64,000 bases of DNA, taken from Aquibium sp. ELW1220. GTDB taxonomy: Bacteria > Pseudomonadota > Alphaproteobacteria > Rhizobiales > Rhizobiaceae. The first letter of the stretch is position 1, and every line of letters starts with the position of its first letter. Shown here in pieces: positions 9,746 through 17,785 of the stretch. The notes beneath the pieces were generated by a model that saw only the letters and a program-made list of their open reading frames with translations, was not told the origin of the DNA and searched no databases. The stretch spans positions 62,001 to 126,000 of the forward strand of contig NZ_JAOAOQ010000008.1 of the NCBI RefSeq assembly GCF_030398385.1, written 5' to 3'. The translations under genes and the position numbers were made by a program.

Positions 9746-10636
9746 ATGTCCGATACCATCCTCGTCACCGGAGCCTCCGGCTCGCTCGGCGGCGCCATCA
9801 TCCGCCACCTGCTCGACAGCCAGGGCGTAAAGCCGGAACGGGTCATCGCCGTCACGCGCGATCCCAAGAAGCTCTCTGCGCTGGCGGCCAGGGGCGTGAC
9901 GGTCCGTGCAGGCGACTTCGACGAAGAAGCCAGTCTGGTCGAGGCCTTTTCCGGCGCGGGTACGGTGCTGATCGTGTCCACCGATGCCGTTGGCGAGCCC
10001 GGCGCGCGCCTGCGCCAGCATCTGGCGGCCGTTTCGGCCGCAACGAAGGCTAGTGTCTCGCGCATCGGCTACACGTCGATGTTCAGCCCCGAGCCCGGCA
10101 ATACCGTTCTCTTCGCGCCGGATCACTACGGCACGGAGCAAGCCATCCGGGAGAGCGGCATTGCCTACTCCATCTTCCGCAACGGCTGGTACCAGGAGAA
10201 CCTCATGATGTCGCTGCCGGCCGCCGTCGGCATGGGCCAGTGGTTCACCTCGGCCGGTGACGGTCGAACCGCCTATGTCGGACGCGACGATCTTGCCCGC
10301 GCCATTGCGGCGGATCTCGCCGAGGCGCCGGCCGGGAGCGCCACCTACACCCTGTCGGGGGCCGAGGCCTTCACCAATGCCGAGATCGCGGCGATGGCGT
10401 CCGAGGCGATCGGCAAGCCGATCACGGTCGTGAACCTCACCGACGAGCAGTTGGCCGAAGGCATGAAGGCCGCAGGCGTTCCGGCGCCGATGGTGCCGCT
10501 CCTTGTCTCCTTCGACGCGGCCGCCCGATCGGGCGTGCTCGGCACCGTCACCGACGACATCGAGAAATTGACCGGCAGCAAGCCGGCGCCGCTGAAAGCC
10601 TGGATCGCAGCCAACAAGGCCGCGCTCGGCGGCTGA
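9746..10636 (+). CDS. NAD(P)H:quinone oxidoreductase, QOR2/YtfG-like (NmrA family)
   Basis: A 296-residue atypical SDR with the NmrA-type cofactor loop ILVTGASGSLGGAII and no Tyr-Lys catalytic pair. RIGYTSMFSPEP, YGTEQAIRESGIAYSIFRNGWY and YVGRDDLARAIAADL are typical of the QOR2/YtfG group, which reduces quinones with NADPH. It is divergent from the HxlR regulator gene, the usual partner in quinone stress responses. The 122-nt intergenic region probably holds both promoters and the regulator site. A purine-rich AAGGAAG site precedes the ATG. Confidence 0.85.
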   Translation: MSDTILVTGASGSLGGAIIRHLLDSQGVKPERVIAVTRDPKKLSALAARGVTVRAGDFDEEASLVEAFSGAGTVLIVSTDAVGEPGARLRQHLAAVSAATKASVSRIGYTSMFSPEPGNTVLFAPDHYGTEQAIRESGIAYSIFRNGWYQENLMMSLPAAVGMGQWFTSAGDGRTAYVGRDDLARAIAADLAEAPAGSATYTLSGAEAFTNAEIAAMASEAIGKPITVVNLTDEQLAEGMKAAGVPAPMVPLLVSFDAAARSGVLGTVTDDIEKLTGSKPAPLKAWIAANKAALGG

Positions 10637-10646
10637 CGCGCAGACA

Positions 10647-10685
10647 CGTCGAGGGAGCGGTCCTGAAAGCGGCCGCCCCTCGACG
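10647..10685. terminator. Bidirectional terminator-like hairpin between convergent genes
   Basis: CGTCGAGGG (10647-10655) pairs with CCCTCGACG (10677-10685); an inner GCGG/CCGC extends the stem. It fills the gap between the QOR2 gene and pdxJ. There is no long T run on either strand. Confidence 0.6.
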
Positions 10686-10686
10686 A

Positions 10687-11433
10687 TCAGCCCTCCAGGG
10701 CCTTCAGGAAGCGACCGACCGTTCTGGCCATGCCGTGTTCCAGCGCATCTGCGGTCAGCCCGTGGCCGATCGACACTTCGGCGAGGTTCGGGACCGCGCG
10801 CACGAGACCCGGCAGATTGGCGACCGTCAGGTCGTGCCCGGCATTGACGCCGAGACCGGCCGCCTGGGCCAGCGCCGCCGTCTTGTCGAGTTTCTGCAAT
10901 TCGATGGCACACTTTGCCGGATCGTCGTGGCAACCGCCATACGGGCCTGTATAGAGTTCGACGCGGTCCGCGCCGGTGTCGCGCGCGGCCTCGATCTCGC
11001 GCTGCGAGGCGTCGGGATCGCAAAACAGCGACACCCGCATGCCGCGCTTCTTCAGCCGCGCCACGATCGGCCGCAGGAAGTTGCCCTGCCGTTCGAACGG
11101 CCAGCCATGGTCGGAAGTCGCCTGTGCCGGATCGTCGGGCACCAGCGTCACCTGCTCGGGCTCCGTCCTCTCGACGAGGTCGAGGAATTCCCCGGTCGGA
11201 TAGCCCTCGATGTTGAATTCCGCCTCCGGAAACGCGTCGTCGATCAGCGCGCGCAGGTCCGGCAGGTCGGAAAAGCGGATGTGGCGCTGGTCGGGACGCG
11301 GATGCACCGTCAGGCCGTGCGCGCCGGCGGCGAGCGCGATGCGGCCGAGCGCCGTCACGCTCGGCCAGGGCAGATCGCGCCGGTTGCGGAGCATGGCGAC
11401 GGCATTGAGATTGACGGAAAGCTTGGCGGGCAT
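10687..11433 (-). CDS. pdxJ: Pyridoxine 5'-phosphate synthase
   Basis: Condenses 3-amino-1-hydroxyacetone phosphate with deoxyxylulose 5-phosphate in de novo vitamin B6 synthesis; a cytosolic TIM barrel. The 248-residue product shows [13 protein letters not shown] at the start, [22 protein letters not shown], the QVTLVPDDP strand, VSLFCDPD, the [10 protein letters not shown] segment, and [16 protein letters not shown] near the C terminus. The upstream-extended frame to 11526 is not supported; the ATG at 11433 matches the family start. Confidence 0.96.
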   Translation of the reverse strand: MPAKLSVNLNAVAMLRNRRDLPWPSVTALGRIALAAGAHGLTVHPRPDQRHIRFSDLPDLRALIDDAFPEAEFNIEGYPTGEFLDLVERTEPEQVTLVPDDPAQATSDHGWPFERQGNFLRPIVARLKKRGMRVSLFCDPDASQREIEAARDTGADRVELYTGPYGGCHDDPAKCAIELQKLDKTAALAQAAGLGVNAGHDLTVANLPGLVRAVPNLAEVSIGHGLTADALEHGMARTVGRFLKALEG

Positions 11434-11570
11434 GTCTGGGGTCGATCCTGAACTGTGGCACGATGCCGTTAGCACAGGCGCAAGCGAGGCGCACGGGGCC
11501 AGCATCGCGGCACCGGGTGGCCACAAGCCCGCACGGGGCGTGGACCGCGATCGTCAGAGGCGGGCGAAAA

Positions 11571-12473
11571 ATGCTGCTCCTTCCCTGTTCTCTCCGACCG
11601 GCTTTCCAGCTAACACCTCACGCGGGAAGATATCGGGGACCTCGTTACTTGCGTGTATTCTACATCAATCTCGATCACCGCACGGACCGCCGCGACTATA
11701 TGGAAGCGCAGTTCGAGGCGCTAGGACTGCGGGCGGAGCGCTTCCGGGCGGCGACGCCGGCCGACGTCACCGCTGCGGATCTCGCGCCGGTCACCGCCGA
11801 GGAAGCTCGCCGCTGCCTCACGCCGACCGAGATCGCCACGAGCGTCAGTCATCAGCGCGTCTGGCGCCGCATGATCGAGGACGGCCACGGGCATGCGCTC
11901 GTTCTCGAGGACGACTGCGAACTGTCGCCGCAGATTCCCGCCTTCCTCGCCGAATTCGACCGCCAGGGCGGCGCCAGCGGTCTGGTGCGGCTGGAAACCC
12001 GGTCGCGCAGCCAGATCCTCGCGCGCCGCGCGTCGCGGATGGTGCGCGGCGTCGGGCTGCACCAGCCCTACACCTGGGAATGGGGATCGGCCGCCTACAT
12101 CATCTCCGCCGACGAGGCGCGGCGCGTGCTCGGCTCGCCGCATCGTTTCCGCGCGCCCGTCGACGACATGCTCCTGTCTCCGAGCAGTCCGATGCGCGTC
12201 TCGAGCAGTCTGCTGCAGGCCGTCCCCGCGCTGGCCTTCGTACCGGAGGAAAACGTCGCCGAGGGCAGCCAGCCGGCCACCGTGCGCCAGAGCGACATGC
12301 AGGACGAGCGGCTGCGCCGTTTCAAGGAAGAGAAACCGAAGGTGAAGGCGCGCAAGCTCGCCCGCGAGATCCGCCGTATCCAGCGGCAGATCACCGACAT
12401 CCGGCGCATCCTCCGCGACCGGGTCTTCGGCCGCACGATGGTCGTGCCCTTCGCGCGGGACCCGGCGGTCTAG
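11571..12473 (+). CDS. Glycosyltransferase family 25 (LPS-biosynthesis type)
   Basis: A probable sugar transferase for lipopolysaccharide or another surface glycan. The family-25 pattern begins at LRVFYINLDHRTDRRDYME, continues with SVSHQRVWRRMIEDGHGHALVLEDDCEL, where EDD is the metal-binding acidic motif, and with WGSAAYIISADEARRVL. A basic tail (KEEKPKVKARKLAREIRR) ends the protein. The start is uncertain: the frame is open from an ATG at 11463, the ATG at 11571 is chosen here, and a TTG at 11649 lies immediately at the start of homology. It is divergent from pdxJ, and its stop shares a CTAG with the convergent helicase gene. Confidence 0.8.
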   Translation: MLLLPCSLRPAFQLTPHAGRYRGPRYLRVFYINLDHRTDRRDYMEAQFEALGLRAERFRAATPADVTAADLAPVTAEEARRCLTPTEIATSVSHQRVWRRMIEDGHGHALVLEDDCELSPQIPAFLAEFDRQGGASGLVRLETRSRSQILARRASRMVRGVGLHQPYTWEWGSAAYIISADEARRVLGSPHRFRAPVDDMLLSPSSPMRVSSSLLQAVPALAFVPEENVAEGSQPATVRQSDMQDERLRRFKEEKPKVKARKLAREIRRIQRQITDIRRILRDRVFGRTMVVPFARDPAV

Positions 12474-13597
12474 CGCACGATCGTCAGTCGTTCCGCCGCC
12501 CGCGTGATCGCCGTGTAGAGCCAGCGCTCGCGCGTCTCGCGGAAGGCGTAGCTCTCGTCGAACAGGACGACGTCGTCCCACTGCGAGCCCTGCGCCTTGT
12601 GCACGGTCAGCGCGTAGCCATAGTCGAAGTCGTCGAAGCGCTTCTTCTGCTGCCAGGGAATGTCGGCGTCCGGATCCTCGAAGGCGGCCTTGAGCAGCTT
12701 GATCTTGGCCACGCCGCGTTCGGGATCGTCCTCCTCGGGCGAGACGAGCAGGTTGATGCCGGGCTTCACGGTCTCGCGCGAGGCCGTCATCACCTTCCAC
12801 AGCGAACCGTTGAGCAGGCCCTTGGCCGGATCGTTGCGCAGGCAGACCAGCTTGTCGCCGGCCATCGGCAGCGGCCCTTCGAAGCCCTTTAGCTCGCGCA
12901 GCCTTGCATTGTAGCGCCGCCGGGTCCGGTTGGTGCCGACCAGCACCTGGTCGGCGGCCAGCACCAGATCCTGGTTGACGTCCTCGCGGCCGATCACCTG
13001 CGCCGTGCCGTAGTCGCCCTTCATGAACTCGCGGCCCTCGCGCACGTCGAGCGCCAGCCGGATGATCGGATTGTCGCGCGCCTGGCGGTGGATCTCGGTC
13101 AGCAGGATGTCGGGCTCGTGCTCGGTGAAGAAGCCGCCGCCCGAGATCGGCGGCAGCTGCGCGGGATCGCCCAGCACCAGGATCGGCGTGCCGAAGGTCA
13201 GCAGGTCGCGGCCGAGCTGCTCGTCGACCATCGAGCACTCGTCGACGACGACCAGCTTGGCGCGGGCGATCGGGCTCTGCCGGTTGAGCGAGAAGGTCGG
13301 CGACATCGACGTCTTGCCGGTGGTCTCGTCGGCCACCGCCTCCTCTCCGCGCGGGCGGTAGATCAGCGAATGGATGGTCCGGGCATTGGTCGCGCCCTTG
13401 GAGCGCAGCACCTGGGCCGCCTTGCCGGTGAAGGCGGCAAACTGCACCTGGCCGTCGACATGCTCTGCGAAATGGCGCGCAAGCGTGGTCTTGCCCGTGC
13501 CGGCATAGCCGAACAGGCGGAAGATCTGCGGCTGGCCGTCCTTCAGCCACCGCGCCACCGCCTTCAATGCGGCGTCCTGCTGCGGAGAGAATTCCAT
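12470..13597 (-). CDS. AAA/UvrD-C-2 DNA helicase (Dda/RecD-like)
   Basis: A 375-residue superfamily 1B helicase. The Walker A motif is GYAGTGKTTLARHF near residue 28, Walker B is VVVDECSMVDEQ, motif III is LVLGDPAQLPPI, and the C-terminal motif VI region includes LTVHKAQGSQWDDVVLF and LYTAITRA. The arrangement is that of small RecD2/T4 Dda-type 5'-3' helicases common in alphaproteobacteria, probably acting on stalled forks or R-loops; the precise role is unknown. It stands alone, ends against the GT25 gene, and starts 46 nt downstream of the vapC stop on the same strand. Confidence 0.88.
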   Translation of the reverse strand: MEFSPQQDAALKAVARWLKDGQPQIFRLFGYAGTGKTTLARHFAEHVDGQVQFAAFTGKAAQVLRSKGATNARTIHSLIYRPRGEEAVADETTGKTSMSPTFSLNRQSPIARAKLVVVDECSMVDEQLGRDLLTFGTPILVLGDPAQLPPISGGGFFTEHEPDILLTEIHRQARDNPIIRLALDVREGREFMKGDYGTAQVIGREDVNQDLVLAADQVLVGTNRTRRRYNARLRELKGFEGPLPMAGDKLVCLRNDPAKGLLNGSLWKVMTASRETVKPGINLLVSPEEDDPERGVAKIKLLKAAFEDPDADIPWQQKKRFDDFDYGYALTVHKAQGSQWDDVVLFDESYAFRETRERWLYTAITRAAERLTIVR

Positions 13598-13642
13598 CAG
13601 GCGGAGAGACAGGATTCGGGCGTCAAGGGCAAGGACCGAATG

Positions 13643-14032
13643 TCAAGCGAGGTCGGTGCGACTGAAGTCGTTACCCTTGTAGAGAAGCGACATACCTTTC
13701 GCCTTGGCGACGGCGTAGGAAAAGCAATCGCCCATATTGAGCTGGGCGGGGTGGCCGGAACCCTTGCCGAACCGGGTGTGCGCATCGGCCAGCCCGTCAA
13801 AAAGATCCTCTCCGATGGTGGCGATACCGATTCCCGCGAGATCGAGGAATTCTCGAACGACGACCGCAGCGGCCGGCCGATCCGCAAGCTTGGTTCCCAT
13901 TGCCAGGAATGCCTCGAACGCCGAAACAACGGACGAAATGCGCTCATCGGCAGCGGCAAGGCGTGTGACCAGTGCTTCTGCGTCATCCTCGCCGGTTATG
14001 ATCGCCACCATGGCCGACGCGTCGACATACAT
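13643..14032 (-). CDS. vapC: VapC-type PIN-domain toxin
   Basis: A 129-residue PIN nuclease. Acidic residues for Mg binding are visible in MYVDASAMVAII (Asp4), SAFEAFLAM (Glu) and NMGDCFSYAVAKAKG (Asp in GD), followed by LLYKGNDFSRTD. Such toxins cleave RNA, often initiator tRNA or 23S rRNA. The ATG at 14032 overlaps the antitoxin stop as TGATG, the usual translational coupling. The frame is open seven codons further upstream, but coupling supports this start. All catalytic positions look intact, unlike the second VapC in this window. Confidence 0.9.
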   Translation of the reverse strand: MYVDASAMVAIITGEDDAEALVTRLAAADERISSVVSAFEAFLAMGTKLADRPAAAVVVREFLDLAGIGIATIGEDLFDGLADAHTRFGKGSGHPAQLNMGDCFSYAVAKAKGMSLLYKGNDFSRTDLA

Positions 14033-14292
14033 CAGTCGTCCCCCTGCCCCCACAGTTCATCATAGAAGGCCTTGTCGAGTGCGACACCGGTCTTCGGCAT
14101 AGACTGGACCCTGTCGATCAATGGTTGCAGCCGGTCTCGCAGTTCTTCCGGACTCATCGACCCGGCTCCAGGCTTATGCATCAGAACTTCTTCGAAAACC
14201 TCACGGATGGTCTCCGTAATGCCAAGTCCACGTTGCCTGGCAACCTCGCGGACCAAAGCATCGGCCTTTGGGTCGCGCACATGAAATGCCAT
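14032..14292 (-). CDS. vapB: VapB-type antitoxin, Rv0623/PSK-like
   Basis: An 86-residue antitoxin. The N-terminal stretch AFHVRDPKADALVREVAR plus ITETIREVFEEVL forms the ribbon-helix-helix-like DNA-binding part of the PSK/Rv0623 family; the C-terminal part (residues 45-86, ending FYDELWGQGDD) would wrap the toxin. It is first in the operon, with a GGAGAG ribosome site, and is expected to repress its own promoter in the 88-bp gap before the nitrile hydratase cluster. Confidence 0.87.
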   Translation of the reverse strand: MAFHVRDPKADALVREVARQRGLGITETIREVFEEVLMHKPGAGSMSPEELRDRLQPLIDRVQSMPKTGVALDKAFYDELWGQGDD

Positions 14293-14380
14293 CGTCCCTC
14301 TCCGTCAGTTACGATCTTCTGCTTATCATCAGCAACAAAAGAACACAAGAAGAACGAAGCGCGCCGCTGAATGTGCCGCT

Positions 14381-14743
14381 TCAACCGTTCCGCGTCGCCA
14401 TTTCCGGATCGTTCTCCAGCACGATCGGCGTGCCGTGCGGCGTCGCGTGCGCGGCGCGCTCCCAGGCCGCCTGCAGCGCATCGACCTCGGCGTCGCCCGC
14501 GATGCCCTTGGCCGCCAGCAGCGCGCCCAGCGCCGCAACCCAGTGCTCATAGTAGTCGTGGCCGTGCGGGTCGGCCTCGGCCCGGTGCAGTTCGCGCGAC
14601 AGGGTTTCGGCCCATTCGTCCCAGGCAAACAGGCCGGCCTCTTGCAGCGCCACCACCATGGCGAAGGCCTGCGCCTGCCAGGGTTCGGCGAAGACCGGCT
14701 CGGCAGGGACGGGCCCGGCGGCAACGGCCCCGGCGTCCGGCAT
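14381..14743 (-). CDS. Nitrile hydratase accessory (activator-type) protein
   Basis: A 120-residue protein resembling the nitrile hydratase accessory/activator family (related to the beta-subunit N-terminal fold, like P14K/NhlE), which assists cobalt insertion into the alpha subunit. Recognisable parts are FAEPWQAQAFAMVVALQEAG, FAWDEWAETLSREL and DYYEHWVAALGALLAAKG. It follows the beta gene by one base (TGA-G-ATG). An upstream ATG at 14776 would overlap the beta gene by 32 nt and is less likely. Its presence beside alpha and beta fits a cobalt enzyme. Confidence 0.85.
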   Translation of the reverse strand: MPDAGAVAAGPVPAEPVFAEPWQAQAFAMVVALQEAGLFAWDEWAETLSRELHRAEADPHGHDYYEHWVAALGALLAAKGIAGDAEVDALQAAWERAAHATPHGTPIVLENDPEMATRNG

Positions 14744-14744
14744 C

Positions 14745-15404
14745 TCACGCAGGCTCAAGATAGCTCTCCCAGGCATCGACGCTGACGGTCAGTGTCGGAT
14801 CGGCATCCTCGCCCCAGAGGTCGCGGCCGGCGAATACCACCGTGTAGACCGGCTGCGGGTTCTCGCCGCCGCCATGGGCGTTGCTGTCGGGAAACACGAA
14901 GCCGCCGCGCACCGCTTCGACCGTGCCGACATGGCCCCGCACGTAGCGCGGCAGCCGCGTATGGCCGGATAGGTGGATGTTGCGCGTCCGCACCCTGTCC
15001 CCGGGCGCGAAGCGGGGCGGCCCCTCGACCGCACGGTCGCAGGGACCGCCGCGGGCGAGCACGGCCGCAACGTCGGCGGCCTTCAGAACGCGCTTCGGCG
15101 TAGCACCCGGCCTCAGCGCCCTGCCCTGCGCCAGTTCGTCCTCGTCCACGAAGCCATGCCGCACCAGCAGCCGCTCCAGCGCCTTCGTCCAGATCTCGTA
15201 GTAGGTCGAAGCATAGTAGTCGGCCGGGTGGAGGCTCTCGCGCGCATGCCGGCTCTCGTCGATCGTCCAGGCACCCATGGCGCCAGCGGCCAGCGTCACG
15301 CCGAGCGCGCGGCGTTCCCAGCCGGCATGGAACAGCGGCTCGTCCGTCTCCGGCGCGACCGGCCCGAAACCCATCTGCCCGCCGAGATCCTGCGGCCCGT
15401 TCAT
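14745..15404 (-). CDS. nthB: Nitrile hydratase beta subunit
   Basis: Structural partner of the alpha subunit; together they hydrate nitriles to amides. The 219-residue product starts [16 protein letters not shown], the usual beta-subunit start, and continues with [38 protein letters not shown] and the C-terminal SH3-like barrel with [33 protein letters not shown]. The ATG overlaps the alpha stop (ATGA), so the subunits are translationally coupled. Confidence 0.95.
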   Translation of the reverse strand: MNGPQDLGGQMGFGPVAPETDEPLFHAGWERRALGVTLAAGAMGAWTIDESRHARESLHPADYYASTYYEIWTKALERLLVRHGFVDEDELAQGRALRPGATPKRVLKAADVAAVLARGGPCDRAVEGPPRFAPGDRVRTRNIHLSGHTRLPRYVRGHVGTVEAVRGGFVFPDSNAHGGGENPQPVYTVVFAGRDLWGEDADPTLTVSVDAWESYLEPA

Positions 15405-16066
15405 GCCGCCTCCGGCGACCGGGCAAGGCCGGTCCCGATCATCGAATCGCGCGTCACCAGGTCCGCCAGCCGTTCCTCGTCGAGGTCCTCCGTGCCGGCC
15501 GGCCGCTCGGGCACGACGAGATAACGCAGTTCGGCGGTGGAATCCCAGACGCGCACCCGCGTGTCGGCGGGAAGCGTCACGCCGAACTCGGCCAGCACGC
15601 CGCGCGGGTCGATGACCGCGCGGCTGCGATAGGCCGGCGCCTTGTACCAGACCGGCGGCAGGCCCAGCACCGACCACGGGTAGCAGGAGCACAGCGTGCA
15701 GACGACGAGGTTGTGGGTGTCGGGCGTGTTGAACACCGCTTCCATGTGCTCGCCCTGGCGGCCGGTATAGCCGAGGGAGGCGATGGCGGCCGTCGCGTCA
15801 GTTCGCAGCCAGTCAGCGAAGGACGCATCGCTCCAGGCCTTCGCGACCACGCGGGCGCCGTTGCGCGGTCCCACCTTCGTCTCGTAGGTCTCCACGATCG
15901 CATCGATGGCGGCCGGGTCGATCAGGCCCTTTTGCGTCAGGATCGTCTCCAGGGCGCGCACCCGCGCCGCCATCGGATCGAGATGATTGTCGTGATCGCG
16001 GTGATGATCATCGTGGTGATGACCATGGTCATGTTGGTGATCGTCGGGTCGGTGATGTCCGGTCAT
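15401..16066 (-). CDS. nthA: Nitrile hydratase alpha subunit, cobalt type, with His-rich N terminus
   Basis: Catalytic subunit of nitrile hydratase. The metal site VCTLCSC (Cys123, Cys126, Cys128) has Thr rather than Ser after the first Cys, the pattern of cobalt enzymes; the cysteines become sulfinic and sulfenic acids in active enzyme. The family core starts near residue 32 ([16 protein letters not shown]) and ends with [17 protein letters not shown]. Unusual is the extension before it: 12 His and 7 Asp within the first 28 residues, resembling metal-storage tails of nickel or cobalt chaperones. An ATG four codons upstream is less likely. Confidence 0.95.
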   Translation of the reverse strand: MTGHHRPDDHQHDHGHHHDDHHRDHDNHLDPMAARVRALETILTQKGLIDPAAIDAIVETYETKVGPRNGARVVAKAWSDASFADWLRTDATAAIASLGYTGRQGEHMEAVFNTPDTHNLVVCTLCSCYPWSVLGLPPVWYKAPAYRSRAVIDPRGVLAEFGVTLPADTRVRVWDSTAELRYLVVPERPAGTEDLDEERLADLVTRDSMIGTGLARSPEAA

Positions 16067-16087
16067 GAAAGGTCCCACAGCTTCCAG

Positions 16088-16582
16088 TCAGCCGCCGCTC
16101 GACGGGTTTCGCGCGTAGCCCGGTCCGACGGTGAGCGGGCGCTCCGGCACCACCGCGTCGCTGATGCGGCTCTTGAACACGAGGTTGTGCGTCCACAGGA
16201 GCTGCTTGTCGGCACGGTCCAGAACGCGGATGTCGACGTGGTATGGCCGGTCAGCCTCCACGCCGCGCACCGGCGGCGAGCGCAGCGCGTACCGGCTGGT
16301 ATCCGTGCCGACGCGCGTGCGCACCACGTGCCTCTGCCCGCCAGCCGGATCCTCGAACGCCGCCTCGATGATCGAGCCGGTCGGCAAGGGGCGGTCGACC
16401 ATCGCGGTGAAGCCGTAGTAGACCTCCGCGACGCGGTAGTTGAACATGAAGCCGCCGCCGAGGATCTTGAGATAGGGCTTGGTCGCCGGATCCTCGCGCA
16501 TCGCCCAGCCGACCGCGAGCAGCACGGCGAGCAACGCGACAGCGGCTCCGACGATGCGGGGCAATGAAATCCGTTCGAGCAC
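16088..16582 (-). CDS. Membrane-anchored protein of unknown function upstream of nitrile hydratase
   Basis: A 164-residue protein with one predicted N-terminal membrane segment (IVGAAVALLAVLLAVGWAM, about residues 9-27) and an extracytoplasmic beta-rich domain (KPYLKILGGGFMFNYRVAEV). The GTG start at 16582 is preceded at 7 nt by AGGAGG; the longer frame to 16621 lacks such a site. It ends 21 nt upstream of the alpha subunit on the same strand, so it is probably the first gene of the operon. No catalytic motif is visible. It could concern surface localisation or may only share the transcript. Confidence 0.65.
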   Translation of the reverse strand: MLERISLPRIVGAAVALLAVLLAVGWAMREDPATKPYLKILGGGFMFNYRVAEVYYGFTAMVDRPLPTGSIIEAAFEDPAGGQRHVVRTRVGTDTSRYALRSPPVRGVEADRPYHVDIRVLDRADKQLLWTHNLVFKSRISDAVVPERPLTVGPGYARNPSSGG

Positions 16583-16654
16583 GCCACGGCCTCCTGCCGC
16601 AAGCCTAGCACAGGCAGGCACCGCATCGCCAGCATGCGAGGTCTGGAACGGTCT

Positions 16655-17251
16655 TCAGGCCAGCATCGGCCAAAGCGTCGCGACAAGCAGCAGGCCCATC
16701 GCGACGTTGAACCACCGCAGCCGCACGGGGTCCGAGAGCCAGCCGCGCAGCGCCGTGCCGAAGCCGGCCCAGACCGAGACGCTCGGCAGGTTGACCAGCG
16801 CGAAGGCGGCCGCCACGAGCAGCACCGAAAGCACGGGCGCCTCCGGGGTGGTGTAGATCGCCATCGCAGTCACCGCCATCACCCATGCCTTCGGGTTGAC
16901 CCACTGGAAGGCGGCGGCCTCCGAGAAGGACATGGGCCGCGACGCGCTGCCGGCCTCCGCCAGCGTCCGCGACGTCGCGATGCGCCAGGCCAGGTAAAGC
17001 AGATAGGCGCCGCCCGCGATCTTCAGCGCGAGATGGAGCGCCGGGAAGGCCGCGAGAAGGGCGCCGAGGCCGAAACCGACGCCGAGCAGCAGCGAGGCAA
17101 AGCCGAAACCGATGCCCAGCATGTGCGGCACCGTGCGGCGAAAGCCGAAATTCACGCCCGAAGCCAAGAGCATCATGTTGTTGGGACCCGGCGTCACCGA
17201 CGACACGAATGCGAAGCCGACGAGCGCGGCGAAGAGATCGAGTGACATCAC
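16655..17251 (-). CDS. LysE/RhtB family exporter
   Basis: A 198-residue inner-membrane protein with about six hydrophobic segments. The family signature VSSVTPGPNNMMLLASGVNFG sits after the first segment, and GAYLLYLAWRIATS and FQWVNPKAWVMAVTA follow. These proteins export amino acids or small metabolites using the proton gradient. It lies upstream of the nitrile hydratase operon on the same strand with a 72-nt gap to the membrane-anchored protein; a transport link to nitrile or amide metabolism is only a possibility. Start may be the first or second Met. Confidence 0.9.
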   Translation of the reverse strand: MMSLDLFAALVGFAFVSSVTPGPNNMMLLASGVNFGFRRTVPHMLGIGFGFASLLLGVGFGLGALLAAFPALHLALKIAGGAYLLYLAWRIATSRTLAEAGSASRPMSFSEAAAFQWVNPKAWVMAVTAMAIYTTPEAPVLSVLLVAAAFALVNLPSVSVWAGFGTALRGWLSDPVRLRWFNVAMGLLLVATLWPMLA

Positions 17252-17368
17252 GGGGGTTTCCAGGGCAGACTTTTTATGTCAGTAATATTGACCTGTTTGG
17301 CATCCTGCGCAGCTCTTTTCTTGTGTCCGTGACAAGATCGTCGCGCACTGCCGCCCGCGCCCGCCGGC

Positions 17369-17617
17369 TCAGTGCTTGCGTGCCTGCACCAGATAGGCGT
17401 CGATCTCCTGCTCTCCCAGCCACTTGGCGGCCTCGAGCCGGTGCAGCCCCTCGATCAGCACGTGCCGGTCGCCGTCCTTGCGCACCTGGATCGGCACCTT
17501 CATGCCGTTCTCCAATATGTCCTCGGCGAGCACGCGCACCGTCTCCGGGTGCAGCGTCTTCTTTCGCGCGGTCGGCACGTAGATCGTCTCGATCGCCACT
17601 TTATGCGTCCGAAGCAT
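17369..17617 (-). CDS. Small ParB/sulfiredoxin-like domain protein
   Basis: An 82-residue protein consisting only of a ParB N-terminal-like domain: HPETVRVLAEDILENGMKVPIQV followed by HVLIEGLHRLEAAKWLGEQEID, which corresponds to the nucleotide-binding box of ParB/Srx folds. There is no helix-turn-helix, so it is not a partition protein. The ATG at 17617 has a strong GGGGAG site; the longer frame does not. The function is unknown; similar stand-alone domains occur widely in Hyphomicrobiales. Confidence 0.75.
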   Translation of the reverse strand: MLRTHKVAIETIYVPTARKKTLHPETVRVLAEDILENGMKVPIQVRKDGDRHVLIEGLHRLEAAKWLGEQEIDAYLVQARKH

Positions 17618-17785
17618 GGCTCTCCCCTTGTTGCACCCATTCGACATGTGGGCCTGCGGGCGCCGTAAGTCCAACGCGGAATGCCGATCCGCCGCTTCGG
17701 CATGGTGAATGAACCGTTGCCTTTAGGGCAGCGTTAACCAAAGCGGGTCACATCTGGCGCAGTTCTGGTTGCATCCGGTGGCTTC

